This document shows, piece by piece, positions 25,730 to 35,479 of a DNA stretch of 64,000 nucleotides. The stretch lies in NCBI GenBank assembly GCA_963729295.1, contig CAVSNJ010000029.1, forward strand, positions 339,849 to 403,848, in the 5' to 3' direction. Source of the stretch: DATJLY01 sp963729295. Lineage in GTDB: Bacteria; Pseudomonadota; Alphaproteobacteria; ATCC43930; CGMCC-115725. The notes beneath the pieces are model-generated. The model saw only the letters and a list, made by a program, of their open reading frames with translations. It did not search any database and was not told where the DNA came from. How positions within the stretch are numbered: the stretch's first letter is position 1; every line of letters starts with the position of its first letter. Made by a program: the position numbers and the translations under genes.

Positions 25730-26718
25730 GGCAGCTTCACCAAGAGCTTGCCGAAATTCTCGCCCTTCAGGAGCCCGATAAACGCGCGCGGCGCGTTGGC
25801 GAGACCCTCGACCACATCCTCCTGATACTTGATCCGGCCGTCGCGATACCAGGCCGAGACGTCGCGCTGGAAGTCCGCGAATTTCGCCTGGAAATCGCTG
25901 ACGATGAAGCCGCGCACGGTGAGGCGGCGGCGCAGGATGGAGCGGAAATCGGGGCCGGGGCGCAACGTCTCGTCGCTATATTGCGAGATGAGACCACAGA
26001 GCGGCACGCGCGCGAAATCGTTCAAAAGCGGCCACACCGCGTCCTGGACATCGCCGCCGACATTCTCGAAATAGACGTCGATGCCTTTCGGGCACGCCGC
26101 CGCGAGTTGTTGCGGAAAATCGGCGGCGCGATAATCGACGCACTCGTCGAAGCCCAAAGTTCGCTTCACGTGCTCGACCTTTTTCGCGCCGCCGGCGATG
26201 CCGACCGCGCGCGCGCCTTTCAGTTTCGCGATCTGCCCCACGACCGAGCCGACCGCGCCCGAGGCGGCCGAAACGGCGACGGTCTCGCCCGCCTTCGGCT
26301 GGCCGATCTCGAGAAGTCCGCAATAGGCCGTCATGCCCGGCATGCCGAGGATGCCGAGCGCCGATTGGATCGGCGCCGCTGCCGGATCGATCTTGCGCGC
26401 GCCGGCGCCGCTCGAGAGCGCATAGTCCTGCCAGCCGCCATAGAGCTGCACCGTGTCGCCCTCGCGAAAATTCGGGTTCCTCGAGCGCACCACTTCGCCC
26501 ACCGTGCCGGCCTGCATCACCTCGCCGATGCCCACCGGCCGCGCATAGGATTTCGCATCGCTCATCCGCCCGCGCATGTAGGGATCGAGCGACATGAAGC
26601 GATGGCGCACGAGGAACTGGCCCTCGCCCGGCTCCGGCTCGGGCCGTTCCACGAGCTCGAAATTGTCCGGTCCCGGCGCGCCCTGGGGCCGCGACTTCAG
26701 CAGGATCTGGCGGTTCAT
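25726..26718 (-). CDS. NADP-dependent MDR oxidoreductase (CurA/leukotriene-B4-dehydrogenase type)
   Basis: A 330-residue zinc-free medium-chain reductase. ATG 26718 has GGAGG six bases upstream. MSLDPYMRGRMSD near residue 45 is the family hallmark, and AVSAASGAVGSVVGQIAKLKGARAVGIAGG is the NADP-binding Rossmann motif; YFENVGGDVQDAV follows. Enzymes of this type reduce alpha,beta-unsaturated ketones or curcumin-like enones. The end overlaps the start of the binding-protein gene by four bases. Confidence 0.9.
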   Translation of the reverse strand: MNRQILLKSRPQGAPGPDNFELVERPEPEPGEGQFLVRHRFMSLDPYMRGRMSDAKSYARPVGIGEVMQAGTVGEVVRSRNPNFREGDTVQLYGGWQDYALSSGAGARKIDPAAAPIQSALGILGMPGMTAYCGLLEIGQPKAGETVAVSAASGAVGSVVGQIAKLKGARAVGIAGGAKKVEHVKRTLGFDECVDYRAADFPQQLAAACPKGIDVYFENVGGDVQDAVWPLLNDFARVPLCGLISQYSDETLRPGPDFRSILRRRLTVRGFIVSDFQAKFADFQRDVSAWYRDGRIKYQEDVVEGLANAPRAFIGLLKGENFGKLLVKLP

Positions 26719-26747
26719 CGGCACCTCCACTGCTTGGCATCGGCACG

Positions 26748-26842
26748 GTGCGTCCTTCGACTTCGCGCTCCGCTCAGGATGAGGAGTTGGGGTGGATGGC
26801 AGTAAGAAAGATCCTCATCCTGAGCGCAGTCGAAGGACGCAC
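26748..26842. repeat. REP-like imperfect inverted repeat between divergent genes
   Basis: Left arm 26748-26785 starts GTGCGTCCTTCGACT and ends GCTCAGGATGAGGA; the right arm 26812-26842 is its reverse complement apart from a seven-base insertion (about 26763-26771) in the left arm. The CTCATCCTGAG/TCGAAGGA core is common in scattered alphaproteobacterial palindromic elements. It sits between the divergent genes at 26718 and 26940. Confidence 0.7.
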
Positions 26843-26939
26843 GGCGATTGCTCCCATCCATCGTGAGGCGGGCACGGCGTTTGCGCAACATTGTCCCTCG
26901 GCCCGCCATCGGGCACACTGGCGGCGGAGGCCTGATCCC

Positions 26940-28103
26940 ATGACCGAGTATCGCACGCTGCGCGCCGGCGTTTTCCTGCCGCCGTTCCATCCCAACGACG
27001 AAGACCCGCTCCTCTGCATGGAGCGCGATTTCCAGCTCATGCAATGGCTCGACGAATTGGGCTTCGACGAGGCGTGGATCGGCGAGCACCATTCCGGCGG
27101 CTACGAGATCTACGGCCAGCCCGAGCTCTTCATCGCCACTGCCGCCGAGCGCACGCGCCGCATCCGGCTCGGTACCGGCGTCATCTCGCTGCCTTATCAC
27201 CATCCGTTCATGATCGCCGACCGGATCGTGCAGCTCGACTATCAGACGCGCGGGCGCGCCATGTTCGGCTTCGGCCCCGGGCTTCTCACGTCCGACGCGA
27301 TGATGCTCGGCATCGATCCCGAGACGCAGCGCGACCGCATGGCCGATGCGATCGACGTGATCACGCGGCTTTTGGCCGGCGAGACCGTCACGCGCGACAC
27401 CGACTGGTATCGCCTGCGCGACGGGCGCCTGCAACTGCGCCCCTATTCGAAGCCGCGCCCGCATCTCGCCATCACCAGCACGGTCACGCCCTATGGCGGC
27501 ATGCTGGCGGGACGGCACGATCTCGGCATGCTGTGCGTCGCCGCCGGCAGCCCGCACGGCTACGACGCGCTCGAGTACAACTGGAACCTCGCGGGGAAGG
27601 AAGCGGCGGCCAAGGGCCGCACCATGGACAAGCGCAACTACCGCCTCATGGCGCCCTTCCACCTCGCCGAGACGCGCGAGAAGGCGCTTGCCAACGTGCG
27701 CGAGGGCTTCGCGAAGTGGGAACGCTATGCCTACTCGGTCAATCCCGAAGGAGGTGCCGCGATCGGGCTGCCGAGCGTCGAGGCGATCAACGAGGGCGGG
27801 CGCGGCGCCATCGGCACGCCCGACGATGCGCTGCGCGTGCTCGAGAATTACTGGGCCAAGACCGGCGGCTTCGGCGCGATCCTGCTGCTCGCCAACGACT
27901 GGGCCGACTGGGAAGCGACGAAGCGCTCCTACGAGCTGTTCGCGCGCTATGTGCTGCCGCGCTTCGAGGAGCGGAACGCCTGGCGCGAAGAGTCGATGCA
28001 ATGGCTGCACAGCAACCGCGAGGGCTTCAGCGGCAAGCGCAAGAGCGCGCAGCTCCACGCGATCGAGCGCCATGTGCCGCAAGCACGAAAGGGTTCGGCG
28101 TGA
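26940..28103 (+). CDS. Luciferase-like (LLM class) flavin-dependent monooxygenase
   Basis: A 387-residue protein; ATG 26940 begins the conserved MTEYRTLRAGVFLPPFH. EAWIGEHHSGGYEIYGQPELFIA, RIRLGTGVISLPYHHPFMIADRIVQLDYQTRGR and GFGPGLLTSDA are classic bacterial luciferase-fold segments binding FMNH2. Such enzymes oxidise aldehydes, ketones, sulfonates or aromatics with reduced flavin from a separate reductase. Its stop overlaps the GTG of the molybdopterin dehydrogenase gene, so both are co-translated. Substrate unknown. Confidence 0.9.
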   Translation: MTEYRTLRAGVFLPPFHPNDEDPLLCMERDFQLMQWLDELGFDEAWIGEHHSGGYEIYGQPELFIATAAERTRRIRLGTGVISLPYHHPFMIADRIVQLDYQTRGRAMFGFGPGLLTSDAMMLGIDPETQRDRMADAIDVITRLLAGETVTRDTDWYRLRDGRLQLRPYSKPRPHLAITSTVTPYGGMLAGRHDLGMLCVAAGSPHGYDALEYNWNLAGKEAAAKGRTMDKRNYRLMAPFHLAETREKALANVREGFAKWERYAYSVNPEGGAAIGLPSVEAINEGGRGAIGTPDDALRVLENYWAKTGGFGAILLLANDWADWEATKRSYELFARYVLPRFEERNAWREESMQWLHSNREGFSGKRKSAQLHAIERHVPQARKGSA

Positions 28104-30461
28104 ACGACACCGCGATGGGCCTCGCCGGCGGCATCGGCCAGGCGGTTCCGCGCAAGGAGGATGCGCGCCTGCTCACGGGGCGCGGGCGCTATCTGCCGGA
28201 CATCGTGCTGCCAAATATGGCGTTCGCGGCGATCGTGCGCTCGCCACACGCGCACGCGCGCATCCGCGCGATCGACAAGAGCCGCGCCCTGAAATCGCCG
28301 GGCGTGATCGCGGTCCTGACCGGCGCCGACTTCAAGGCGGACGGACGCAATCCGATCCCGCATGCCGTCTCGATCGAAGGCATGCCCGACGTGACGCTTC
28401 GCCTCTTTCCCGGCACGAAGCTCTTCACCGCGTCGATCGCGACATTGCCCGCCGACAAGGCGCGCTTCGTCGGCGAGCCGGTGGCGATGGTGATCGCGGA
28501 CGGGCACATGGCGGCGAAGGATGCGGCCGAGCTGGTCGAGGTCGATTACGAGCCGCTCCCGTCCGTGGTGCGCGCGGTGGATGCGGTGAAGCCCGGCGCG
28601 CCGCGCGTCTGGGACGAATGCGCCGGCAATCTGAGCGCCGACGGCGAGGTCGGCGACAAGGCGGCGGCCGATGCCGCCTTCGCCAAGGCGGCGCATGTGG
28701 CGAAGCTCGACACCTGGGTCCAGCGCGTCACCGGCGCGCCGATGGAGCCGCGCACCGCGATCGGCGATTTCGATCGGAAGACGCAGCGCTACACGATCTA
28801 TGCCGGCACCGGCGGCGGCGTCGTGCGCGAGCGCGAGACGCTGGCGAAGGTTCTGGGCGTGCCGACAGAAGAATGCCGCGCGCTGTGCGGCGACATGGGC
28901 GGCAATTTCGGCACGCGCAACACCTTCTTCCCGGAATACGCGCTCTTGCCGTGGGCCGCGCGCAAGGTCGGCCGCCCGGTCAAATGGTATGGCGATCGCA
29001 CCGAGTGCTTCATCAGCGATTATCAGGGCCGCGACCTTACTGTTTCGGCCGAGCTGGCGCTCGACAAGGACGGGAATTTCCTGGGATTGCGCGGCACCAA
29101 CATGAGCAATGTCGGGGCCTATACCGCGCACTTCACGCCGCTTGCGCAAGGGCCTGTCGCAGATGTCGGGGGTCTATCGCATCCCGGCCGTGCATTTCCG
29201 CGGCTCGGCCGTCCTCACCAACACCATCTGCACGACGCCCTATCGCAGCGCTGGACGGCCCGAGGCGATCTACGTCATCGAGCGCCTCGTCGACATCGCC
29301 GCCCAGGAATTCGGGTTCGACCGGATCGAACTGCGCCGCCGTAACATGGTGCCGGCCGATGCCTTCCCCTACACGAACGGCGTCGGCATCACCTACGACA
29401 ACGGCGAGTACGAGAAGGGCATGGACGCGGCACTCGCGCTTGCGGGCTGGCCCGCCATCGCCGCGCGCAAGGCGGAAGCGAAAAAGCGCGGCAAGCTCTA
29501 TGGCATTGGGCTGGCGAACTATATCGAGGTGACAGGGGGATTTCCGCGCGAGCGCGCGGAAGTTCTGGTCGAGCCCGCGGGCCGCGTCGAGCTGGTGCTC
29601 GGCACCATGAACAGCGGCCAGGGCCACGAGACGAGCTTCGCGCAGCTGCTGACCGAATGGCTCGGCGTGCCGTTCGAGAGCGTCGATTTCGTGGCGCACG
29701 ACACCGACCGCGTGACGGCGGGCGGCGGTTCCCATTCCGGCCGCTCGATGCGGATCGCGAGCCTTGCCGTCGGCACGGCGGCCGAGATCATCGTCGACAA
29801 GGGCCGCAAGATCGCAGCGCATGTGCTCGAGGTGAGCCCGCTCGATGTCGAGTTCGCGCGCGGCGTCTTCACGGTGAAGGGCACCGACCGTCGCGTCGGC
29901 ATCTTCGAGGCGGCAAAGGCGGCGGCGAGCCGGCGCGATCTGCCGGAGGAGTTGCAGGGGAAGCTCGACGGCATCGGCGACGAGACCGTGAAGGTGGGCG
30001 GATTTCCCTCGGGCACGCATATCTGCGAGGTCGAGATCGATCCCGACACGGGCGACGTGCGGCTCTTGCGCTGGATCGGGGTCGACGATGTCGGGCTCGC
30101 GGTCAATCCCATGATCCTGCACGGCCAGACGCATGGCGCGGCGGCGCAGGGGATCGGCCAGGCGCTGATCGAGCAGGCGTTCTACGATCCCGTGAGCGGG
30201 CAGATGCTGACCGCGTCCTTCATGGACTATGCCATGCCGCGCGCGGATTTCATGCCGCCGTTCGAGTGCAAGCTTGTCGAGATTCCAGCGACGAGCCACC
30301 GCTACGGCATCAGGCCGGGCGGCGAAGGCGGCACGACGCCCGCGCTCGGCGCCGTCATCAATGCCGTGGTCGATGCGCTGGCGCCGCTCGGCGTCAGCCA
30401 TGTCGAGATGCCGGCCACGCCCGAAGCGATCTGGCGCGCCATCGCCGCGGCAAAACGCTAG
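28100..30461 (+). pseudogene. Xanthine dehydrogenase/CoxL-family molybdopterin-binding subunit with one frameshift
   Basis: Two overlapping reading frames give one 786-residue protein if a single extra base is removed. The first runs from GTG 28100 (overlapping the previous TGA) through NMSNVGAYTAHFTPLA; at 29147 a C is inserted in GCG-C-AAG-GGC, after which the other frame continues with GLSQMSGVYRIPAVHFRG to 30461. Domain order is normal: GRGRYLPDIVLPNMAFAAIVRSPHAHARI, GDMGGNFGTRN, PYRSAGRPEA and the catalytic-Glu segment GGEGGTTPALGAVINAV. The CO-dehydrogenase loop AYxCSFR is absent, so it is a form-II-like hydroxylase. No FAD or Fe-S subunit genes are adjacent. The shift may be a real lesion or a sequencing error. 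Confidence 0.85.
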
Positions 30462-31405
30462 CGCGCCAGGCTCGGCATCAGCGCCAAGGCATTGTCGCGC
30501 TCGATGCGGCGCAGTTCGCCGGCATCGAATCCCATCTGCGCCAGCTCGCCGACCGTGCTTTCGGTGCGCACATAGGGCGTGTCGCTGCCGAACAGGAGCT
30601 TTTGCGCGGTCGTGAGCTTGAGGAGCGCCGCCATGGCCGGCGGATTGGTGACGCTGACCACATCGAAATTGAGTTTCTGCAGCGCGGGCAGGATGCCGTC
30701 CGGGAATTTCTGCGCCAGGTCCTTGCGCCCGCGGATGAGCCCACCGATGCGGTGCGCGAGCATCGGCATGGTGCCGCCGCCATGGGCGAAGATGAATTTG
30801 ACGTCGGGGCAGCGCTGGAACGTGCCGCTGAACAGAAGGCTCGCGATCGCGCGCGTCGTGTCGAACGGATACTCCATCAGCGGCGGATTGATCCCCGGAA
30901 GCAGACCCATGCAGCACGACGCCACGGTCGGATGGAAGAAGACCGCGGCCTTGCGCCGGTTCAATTCGTCGAAGACGGGTGCGAACGCTGGATCGCCCGG
31001 CCACTTGTCCTCGTAATTGGTCTGGAGCTTGAACCCGTCGGCGTGGAGCGCGCGGGCAGCATGGTCGATCTCCTGCAAACACAGATCGACATGCGGCAGC
31101 GGCAGCAGCGCGAACATGCCGAAGCGGCCGGGATGAGCCGCGACGAGCTTGGCCGCGAATTCGTTGCACTCGCGCGCGAGCGAATGCGCGCGGTCCGGCT
31201 CATTGGGGCGCACGATCACGGTCGAGATCGACGTGATGGCCGTCCCGACCCCGTTCTTGTCCATCACCTCGAGCGACATGTCAGGCGTCCACCGCGCCAC
31301 CATCTCGAAATTCATCGCATTGCCCGACATGCGCTCGCGCTCCTCGGCGAGCCAACGCGGCGGGATGATGTGGTGGTGCACGTCGATTCGGTGCGCTTCC
31401 GCCAT
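30458..31405 (-). CDS. Amidohydrolase_2 (ACMSD-like) family enzyme
   Basis: A 315-residue protein starting ATG 31405 behind GGGGAGG. IDVHHHIIPPRW carries the first metal histidines; FFHPTV, FIFAHGGGTMPML and LLFGSDTPYVR supply the other ligands of the ACMSD-type decarboxylase fold. Likely acts on a carboxylated ring-cleavage intermediate with a divalent metal in the cytoplasm. Its last four bases overlap the convergent molybdopterin dehydrogenase gene; the SDR gene at 31466 is divergent. Substrate unknown. Confidence 0.88.
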   Translation of the reverse strand: MAEAHRIDVHHHIIPPRWLAEERERMSGNAMNFEMVARWTPDMSLEVMDKNGVGTAITSISTVIVRPNEPDRAHSLARECNEFAAKLVAAHPGRFGMFALLPLPHVDLCLQEIDHAARALHADGFKLQTNYEDKWPGDPAFAPVFDELNRRKAAVFFHPTVASCCMGLLPGINPPLMEYPFDTTRAIASLLFSGTFQRCPDVKFIFAHGGGTMPMLAHRIGGLIRGRKDLAQKFPDGILPALQKLNFDVVSVTNPPAMAALLKLTTAQKLLFGSDTPYVRTESTVGELAQMGFDAGELRRIERDNALALMPSLAR

Positions 31406-31465
31406 GAATGCCTCCCCTTCGGCCGATGACCGTTCTAGCATGGAGAAAGAAGAGGGAGGACTCGC

Positions 31466-32218
31466 ATGGCGAAAGGGCATCAGGGCAAGGTCGCGGTCAT
31501 CACCGGCGGCGCCGCGGGGATCGGCCAAGCCTATTCGAAACGGCTCGCCGAAGAGGGCGTGCGCATCGCCATCGCCGACGTGGCCGATGGCGAGGAAACG
31601 GTTGGCTTGGTGCGCGCGGCAGGTAGCGAGGCGCTCGCCTTCCGCTGCGATGTATCGTCGCCCGACGACGTGGCGAAGCTCGGCGCCGCGGTCAGGAGCC
31701 GCTTCGGCCGGTGCGACATCCTCGTCAACAATGCCGGCATCTATCCGATGTGCCCGTTCGACGAGATGACGCTCGCCGAATGGCGCCACGTCTTCGCCGT
31801 CAACCTCGATTCGATGTTCCTCGTGACGAAGGAATTCCTGCCGGCCATGAAGGAACGCAAATGGGGCCGCATCGTCAACATCTCGTCGAACACGTTTGCG
31901 ACCGGGCCCTTGCACATCGTCCACTACGTTGCGAGCAAGGGCGGCGTCGTCGGCTTCACCCGCGCGCTCGCGGGCGAGGTCGCGCCCTTCGGCATCACCG
32001 TCAACGCGATCGCGCCGAGCCTGACCAAGAGCCAGGGCACGATGGTGACGAGCCCGCGCTCGGACGAGCGTTGGGCGCTCGTCGCCAACAACCAGGCGAT
32101 CAAGCGGCCCGAGCTGCCCGAGGACCTGGTCGGCACGATGGCGTTCCTGACGAGCGACGATAGCGCCTTCATGACCGGCCAGACGCTTTATGTCGATGGC
32201 GGCTGGGTCCGCATCTGA
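31466..32218 (+). CDS. Short-chain dehydrogenase/reductase (classical SDR)
   Basis: A 250-residue NAD(P)-dependent enzyme. ITGGAAGIGQAY is the cofactor loop, VNNAGIY the structural motif, SSNTF and YVASKGG the Ser/Tyr/Lys catalytic set, with DGGWVRI at the C terminus as usual. Good AGGGAGGA ribosome site before ATG 31466. The binding protein at 32240 follows after 21 bases. Alcohol or keto substrate unknown. Confidence 0.92.
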   Translation: MAKGHQGKVAVITGGAAGIGQAYSKRLAEEGVRIAIADVADGEETVGLVRAAGSEALAFRCDVSSPDDVAKLGAAVRSRFGRCDILVNNAGIYPMCPFDEMTLAEWRHVFAVNLDSMFLVTKEFLPAMKERKWGRIVNISSNTFATGPLHIVHYVASKGGVVGFTRALAGEVAPFGITVNAIAPSLTKSQGTMVTSPRSDERWALVANNQAIKRPELPEDLVGTMAFLTSDDSAFMTGQTLYVDGGWVRI

Positions 32219-32239
32219 TTTTCCTTCAGGGAGGCGACG

Positions 32240-33481
32240 ATGAGGGGATTGCGCTCGCTCGTTCTCGTTCTCGCGGCGGCGCTGACGGCACTTCCGGCGC
32301 GCGCGGCCGAGCCGATCAAGGTCGGCTTCAGCATGGCCCTGACCGGGGGCACGGCGGCGATCGGCAAGCAGATCCTGCTGACGCTTCAGCTATGGCGCGA
32401 CGACATCAACGCCAAGGGCGGGCTTCTGGGCCGCCCGATCGAGCTCGTCTATTACGACGACCAGACCGATCCCTCGGTCGTGCCCGGCATCTATGCGAAG
32501 CTCATCAATGTCGACAAGGTCGATCTCCTGATCGGACCTTATGCGACCAACATGACGACGGCGGCGCTGCCGATCATCATCCAGTATCACAAGACCACGA
32601 TCGGCCTCCTCGCCAACGCGGCCAACAGCCATTTCCATTATCCCAACTATTTCTCGATGATCCCGTCGGGGCCGGAACCGAAGCTTTCCTTCTCCACCGG
32701 ATATTTCACGCTCGCCGCGGCGCAGACGCCGCGCCCCAAGACGGTGGCGATCGTGGGCGCCGACGCCGAATACGGACGCAACGCCACCGACGGCGCGCGC
32801 GAGAACGCGCCGAAATTCGGGTTCGACATCGTCTACGACAAAAGCTATCCGCCCACCACGGCCGACTACACGCCGATCGTGCGCGCGATCCAGGCGACGC
32901 ATCCCGACCTCGTCTATATCGCGTCATATCCGCCGGATTCGGTTGGCATGATCCACGCCGCCAACGAGGTCGGGCTCGAGGCGAAGATGTTCGGCGGCGC
33001 GATGGTGGGGCTGCAGATCACCGCGACGGCGATGCAGCTCGGGCCGCTCCTCAACGGCATCATCAACAACGCTGCCTTCAGCGTGCCCGAAATGATGAAG
33101 AACCCGCAAGCCGCGGCGATCCTCAACGAATACCAGAAGCGCGCGCCGGCGCTCGGCATCGATCCCTTGGGCTATACCTTCGTGCCCTACACGATCTCGG
33201 CCTGCGCCATCCTTACCGAGGCCGTGACGGCGACGCAAAGCCTCGACCAACAGAAGATCGCGGATTACATCCGCTCGCACGAGTTCCACACCGCCTCGGG
33301 CGACATCAAGTTCGGCGCGGACGGCGAGTGGACCGAGACGCGAGTCCTCTTCGGCCAGTTCCAACACATCACCGGCAACGGCCTCGACCAGTTCCGCGGC
33401 TGGCCGCACCAGCCGATCGTGTGGCCCAGCAAGTTCAAGACGGGCGACCTGATCTATCCCTACACGGCGGCGCGGAAGTAG
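32240..33481 (+). CDS. ABC transporter substrate-binding protein (branched-chain type)
   Basis: A 413-residue exported protein with signal MRGLRSLVLVLAAALTALPARAAE shortened to about 23 residues and AGGGAGG before its ATG. IKVGFSMALTGGTAAIGKQ, LVYYDDQTDPSVVPGIY and DYTPIVRAIQATHPDLVYIASYPPDS are characteristic of LivJ-like amide/aromatic-acid binding proteins. It follows the SDR gene by 21 bases, probably in one transcript, and has no permease nearby. Ligand unknown. Confidence 0.9.
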   Translation: MRGLRSLVLVLAAALTALPARAAEPIKVGFSMALTGGTAAIGKQILLTLQLWRDDINAKGGLLGRPIELVYYDDQTDPSVVPGIYAKLINVDKVDLLIGPYATNMTTAALPIIIQYHKTTIGLLANAANSHFHYPNYFSMIPSGPEPKLSFSTGYFTLAAAQTPRPKTVAIVGADAEYGRNATDGARENAPKFGFDIVYDKSYPPTTADYTPIVRAIQATHPDLVYIASYPPDSVGMIHAANEVGLEAKMFGGAMVGLQITATAMQLGPLLNGIINNAAFSVPEMMKNPQAAAILNEYQKRAPALGIDPLGYTFVPYTISACAILTEAVTATQSLDQQKIADYIRSHEFHTASGDIKFGADGEWTETRVLFGQFQHITGNGLDQFRGWPHQPIVWPSKFKTGDLIYPYTAARK

Positions 33482-33492
33482 CCAGGCCGGCG

Positions 33493-34455
33493 CTAGCGCG
33501 CGTGCTCCTTGAACCAGCGCTCGGCGCCGGGATGGAGCGGCACGTCGATCGGCGTCTCCTCGGTGTCGCGGCCGATCTGGGCGATGCCCTTGTAGGCGCC
33601 CTCCTCCCACGGCATCTCGAAGTCGCGCGCGGCGATGGCGCCGCACACGTCATAGACCAGCTTCTCATCGAGCGCGGCGCTGCAATAGATGGGCCAGCCG
33701 CCGAAATCGATCGACTGATGGTCGCGCTTCAGGCCCGGATAGCGCGCCTTCGTCAGCGGCATCTTGCGCCAGCCGAGCGCGCCAAGCTTCTCGAACTCCT
33801 CGGGCGTCGGATCGATCGGCTGCAGGCCCGCGGCGAGCGCCTCGTTGAGCCAGACCTTGATGCCCTCGTCGAACACGGCGTCGATCTCGCCGCGACCCAG
33901 AGGCTCGATCCGGCGCGGCCGGTCCATCGGCGAGCCGCACACCTGGATCTTGCCGCCCCAGCCCTCGAAATCCTTGAGCGTGAAGCCGTTCAAGGCGAAA
34001 TGCTGGTCGATGAGGACGCGGGTCGAGTGCGTGATGTCCTCGCGGATCGAGAGGCGCAGCGGATAGCGCGACTTCTTGATGTCGGCGAGGGAGTTGATGC
34101 CGGTGCGCGGATGGACCGCCATGACGTAGCGGTCCCAGCTCGGATATGAGGCGACCACGCGGACCGGCAGCTTCTCCTTGAACAATCCGACGCCGCGATA
34201 GGCCTGCGTCAGTAGCGCCGAGGGATTGACGAACGCCATCTCGAGGCCGCCCTTCGCCACTTCCTCGGCGAGGATCGCAGAGCCGGTCGAAAGCCGGAGC
34301 CACGGCTTGAACGCCGCGCCCGAGCCCGAGCCCACGGTGATGCACATGTCGCGGTTGCCGCCGTAATGCGTCGCCGGATTGCCGGCGATGTGGAGGCCGA
34401 TCTCCCACAACATCTTCGAGCGGACGAAATTGGCGCCGCGCGGCAGCGGTTCCAT
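33493..34455 (-). CDS. TAXI-type TRAP solute-binding-like protein without evident signal peptide
   Basis: A 320-residue protein; ATG 34455 has GGGAG at the right distance. ITVGSGSGAAFKPWLRLSTG and LEMAFVNPSALLTQAYRGVG resemble TAXI solute-binding proteins of TRAP transporters, as does the VVASYPSWDRYVMAVHP and SLADIKK order. The N terminus (MEPLPRGANFVRSKMLW) is not a signal peptide, and no upstream start restores one, so it may be cytoplasmic and bind an intracellular ligand or regulate. Thirteen bases follow the amidohydrolase gene on the same strand. Family assignment moderate. Confidence 0.7.
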   Translation of the reverse strand: MEPLPRGANFVRSKMLWEIGLHIAGNPATHYGGNRDMCITVGSGSGAAFKPWLRLSTGSAILAEEVAKGGLEMAFVNPSALLTQAYRGVGLFKEKLPVRVVASYPSWDRYVMAVHPRTGINSLADIKKSRYPLRLSIREDITHSTRVLIDQHFALNGFTLKDFEGWGGKIQVCGSPMDRPRRIEPLGRGEIDAVFDEGIKVWLNEALAAGLQPIDPTPEEFEKLGALGWRKMPLTKARYPGLKRDHQSIDFGGWPIYCSAALDEKLVYDVCGAIAARDFEMPWEEGAYKGIAQIGRDTEETPIDVPLHPGAERWFKEHAR

Positions 34456-34468
34456 CTGGTGTCTCCCT

Positions 34469-35476
34469 CTATCTGAGGCCGAACAGGCGTTCGGCGTTGG
34501 CGTGACAGATTCTTTGGCGCGTCTCTTCCGGCAGCGGCAGCGCCGCAATCGCGTCGATCGTCTCGCGAATGTAGAGGACGCCGCCCTCAGCGTCGAACGG
34601 GCAGTCGGACGCAAACAGCACTTTTTCGGCGCCGAAGAAATCGAGGCCGCAGGCGATCCCGGCTTTCGATCCCGCGAGCGCCGTGTCAGCGTAGAAATCG
34701 CGGAAATAATCCAGGACGGGCTTGGTGAGTTTCTGCGGCACGACATCGGGATCACCGCCTGACGTGCGCGTGCCGAGCTCGGCCCATCCGTGCCGGATGC
34801 GAGATTCGAAGAACGGCACCATCGCACCCATGTGATGGACGAGCAGCTTCAGGCCCGGCAGCCGGTCGAGGAACCCCGAGAACACCATGTGCGTCATGAT
34901 GACCGTCGTCTCGTAGGGCCAGCCGAAGATCGCCCAGATCTCGTAGCGCGACATGCGCTCGCCCGGGAGATCGGGCATGGAGGGCCGCCGCGCCGGATGG
35001 AGCAGGACCGGCTTGTCGTATGTGCGCGCCACCTCGAACACGCCGTAAAAGCGCGGATCGGCGAGCGAGACGCCATCGACGTTGGTGTGGAGCTGCAAGC
35101 CATGGGCGCCGTCCTTGAACGCGCGTTCGGCTTCCCTCGCGGCAGCGTCGGGCGCGTTCATGGGAAGCGCCGCCAGATATCCGGCGAAGCGATCGGGATA
35201 TCGGGCGCACAGCTCCGCAAGCCCGTCATTGCCGAGCCGCGCATATTCGGGCGCTTCCTCGGGCCCGGCGAGAATGTCCAAGGGCGGCAATCCGAGCGAT
35301 AGAATCTGCTGGTAGTCGGCAAAGCGCTCGACCACCTTCATGCGCACGTCGATGTCCCACACCGACGGCACGCCGCGCATGCGCTTGCCGATGTCCTGGG
35401 CGAAGCCGGGCGAAGCCATCATCCGGTCGAACAGGCGCTTGGGGAAAAAATGCGTGACGGCATCGATGGTGCGCAT
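34469..35476 (-). CDS. Amidohydrolase_2 family enzyme (LigW/LigJ-like)
   Basis: A 335-residue TIM-barrel protein, ATG 35476. DAVTHFFP at the start, LQLHTNVDG, VLLHPARRPS, LVHHMGAMVPFF and LFASDCPFDAEGG give the metal-binding pattern of the ACMSD family. Probable decarboxylase or hydratase in aromatic-acid breakdown. It is three bases past the SDR gene and 13 before the TAXI-like gene, forming a three-gene minus-strand operon with them. Substrate unknown. Confidence 0.88.
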   Translation of the reverse strand: MRTIDAVTHFFPKRLFDRMMASPGFAQDIGKRMRGVPSVWDIDVRMKVVERFADYQQILSLGLPPLDILAGPEEAPEYARLGNDGLAELCARYPDRFAGYLAALPMNAPDAAAREAERAFKDGAHGLQLHTNVDGVSLADPRFYGVFEVARTYDKPVLLHPARRPSMPDLPGERMSRYEIWAIFGWPYETTVIMTHMVFSGFLDRLPGLKLLVHHMGAMVPFFESRIRHGWAELGTRTSGGDPDVVPQKLTKPVLDYFRDFYADTALAGSKAGIACGLDFFGAEKVLFASDCPFDAEGGVLYIRETIDAIAALPLPEETRQRICHANAERLFGLR

Positions 35477-35479
35477 GGC

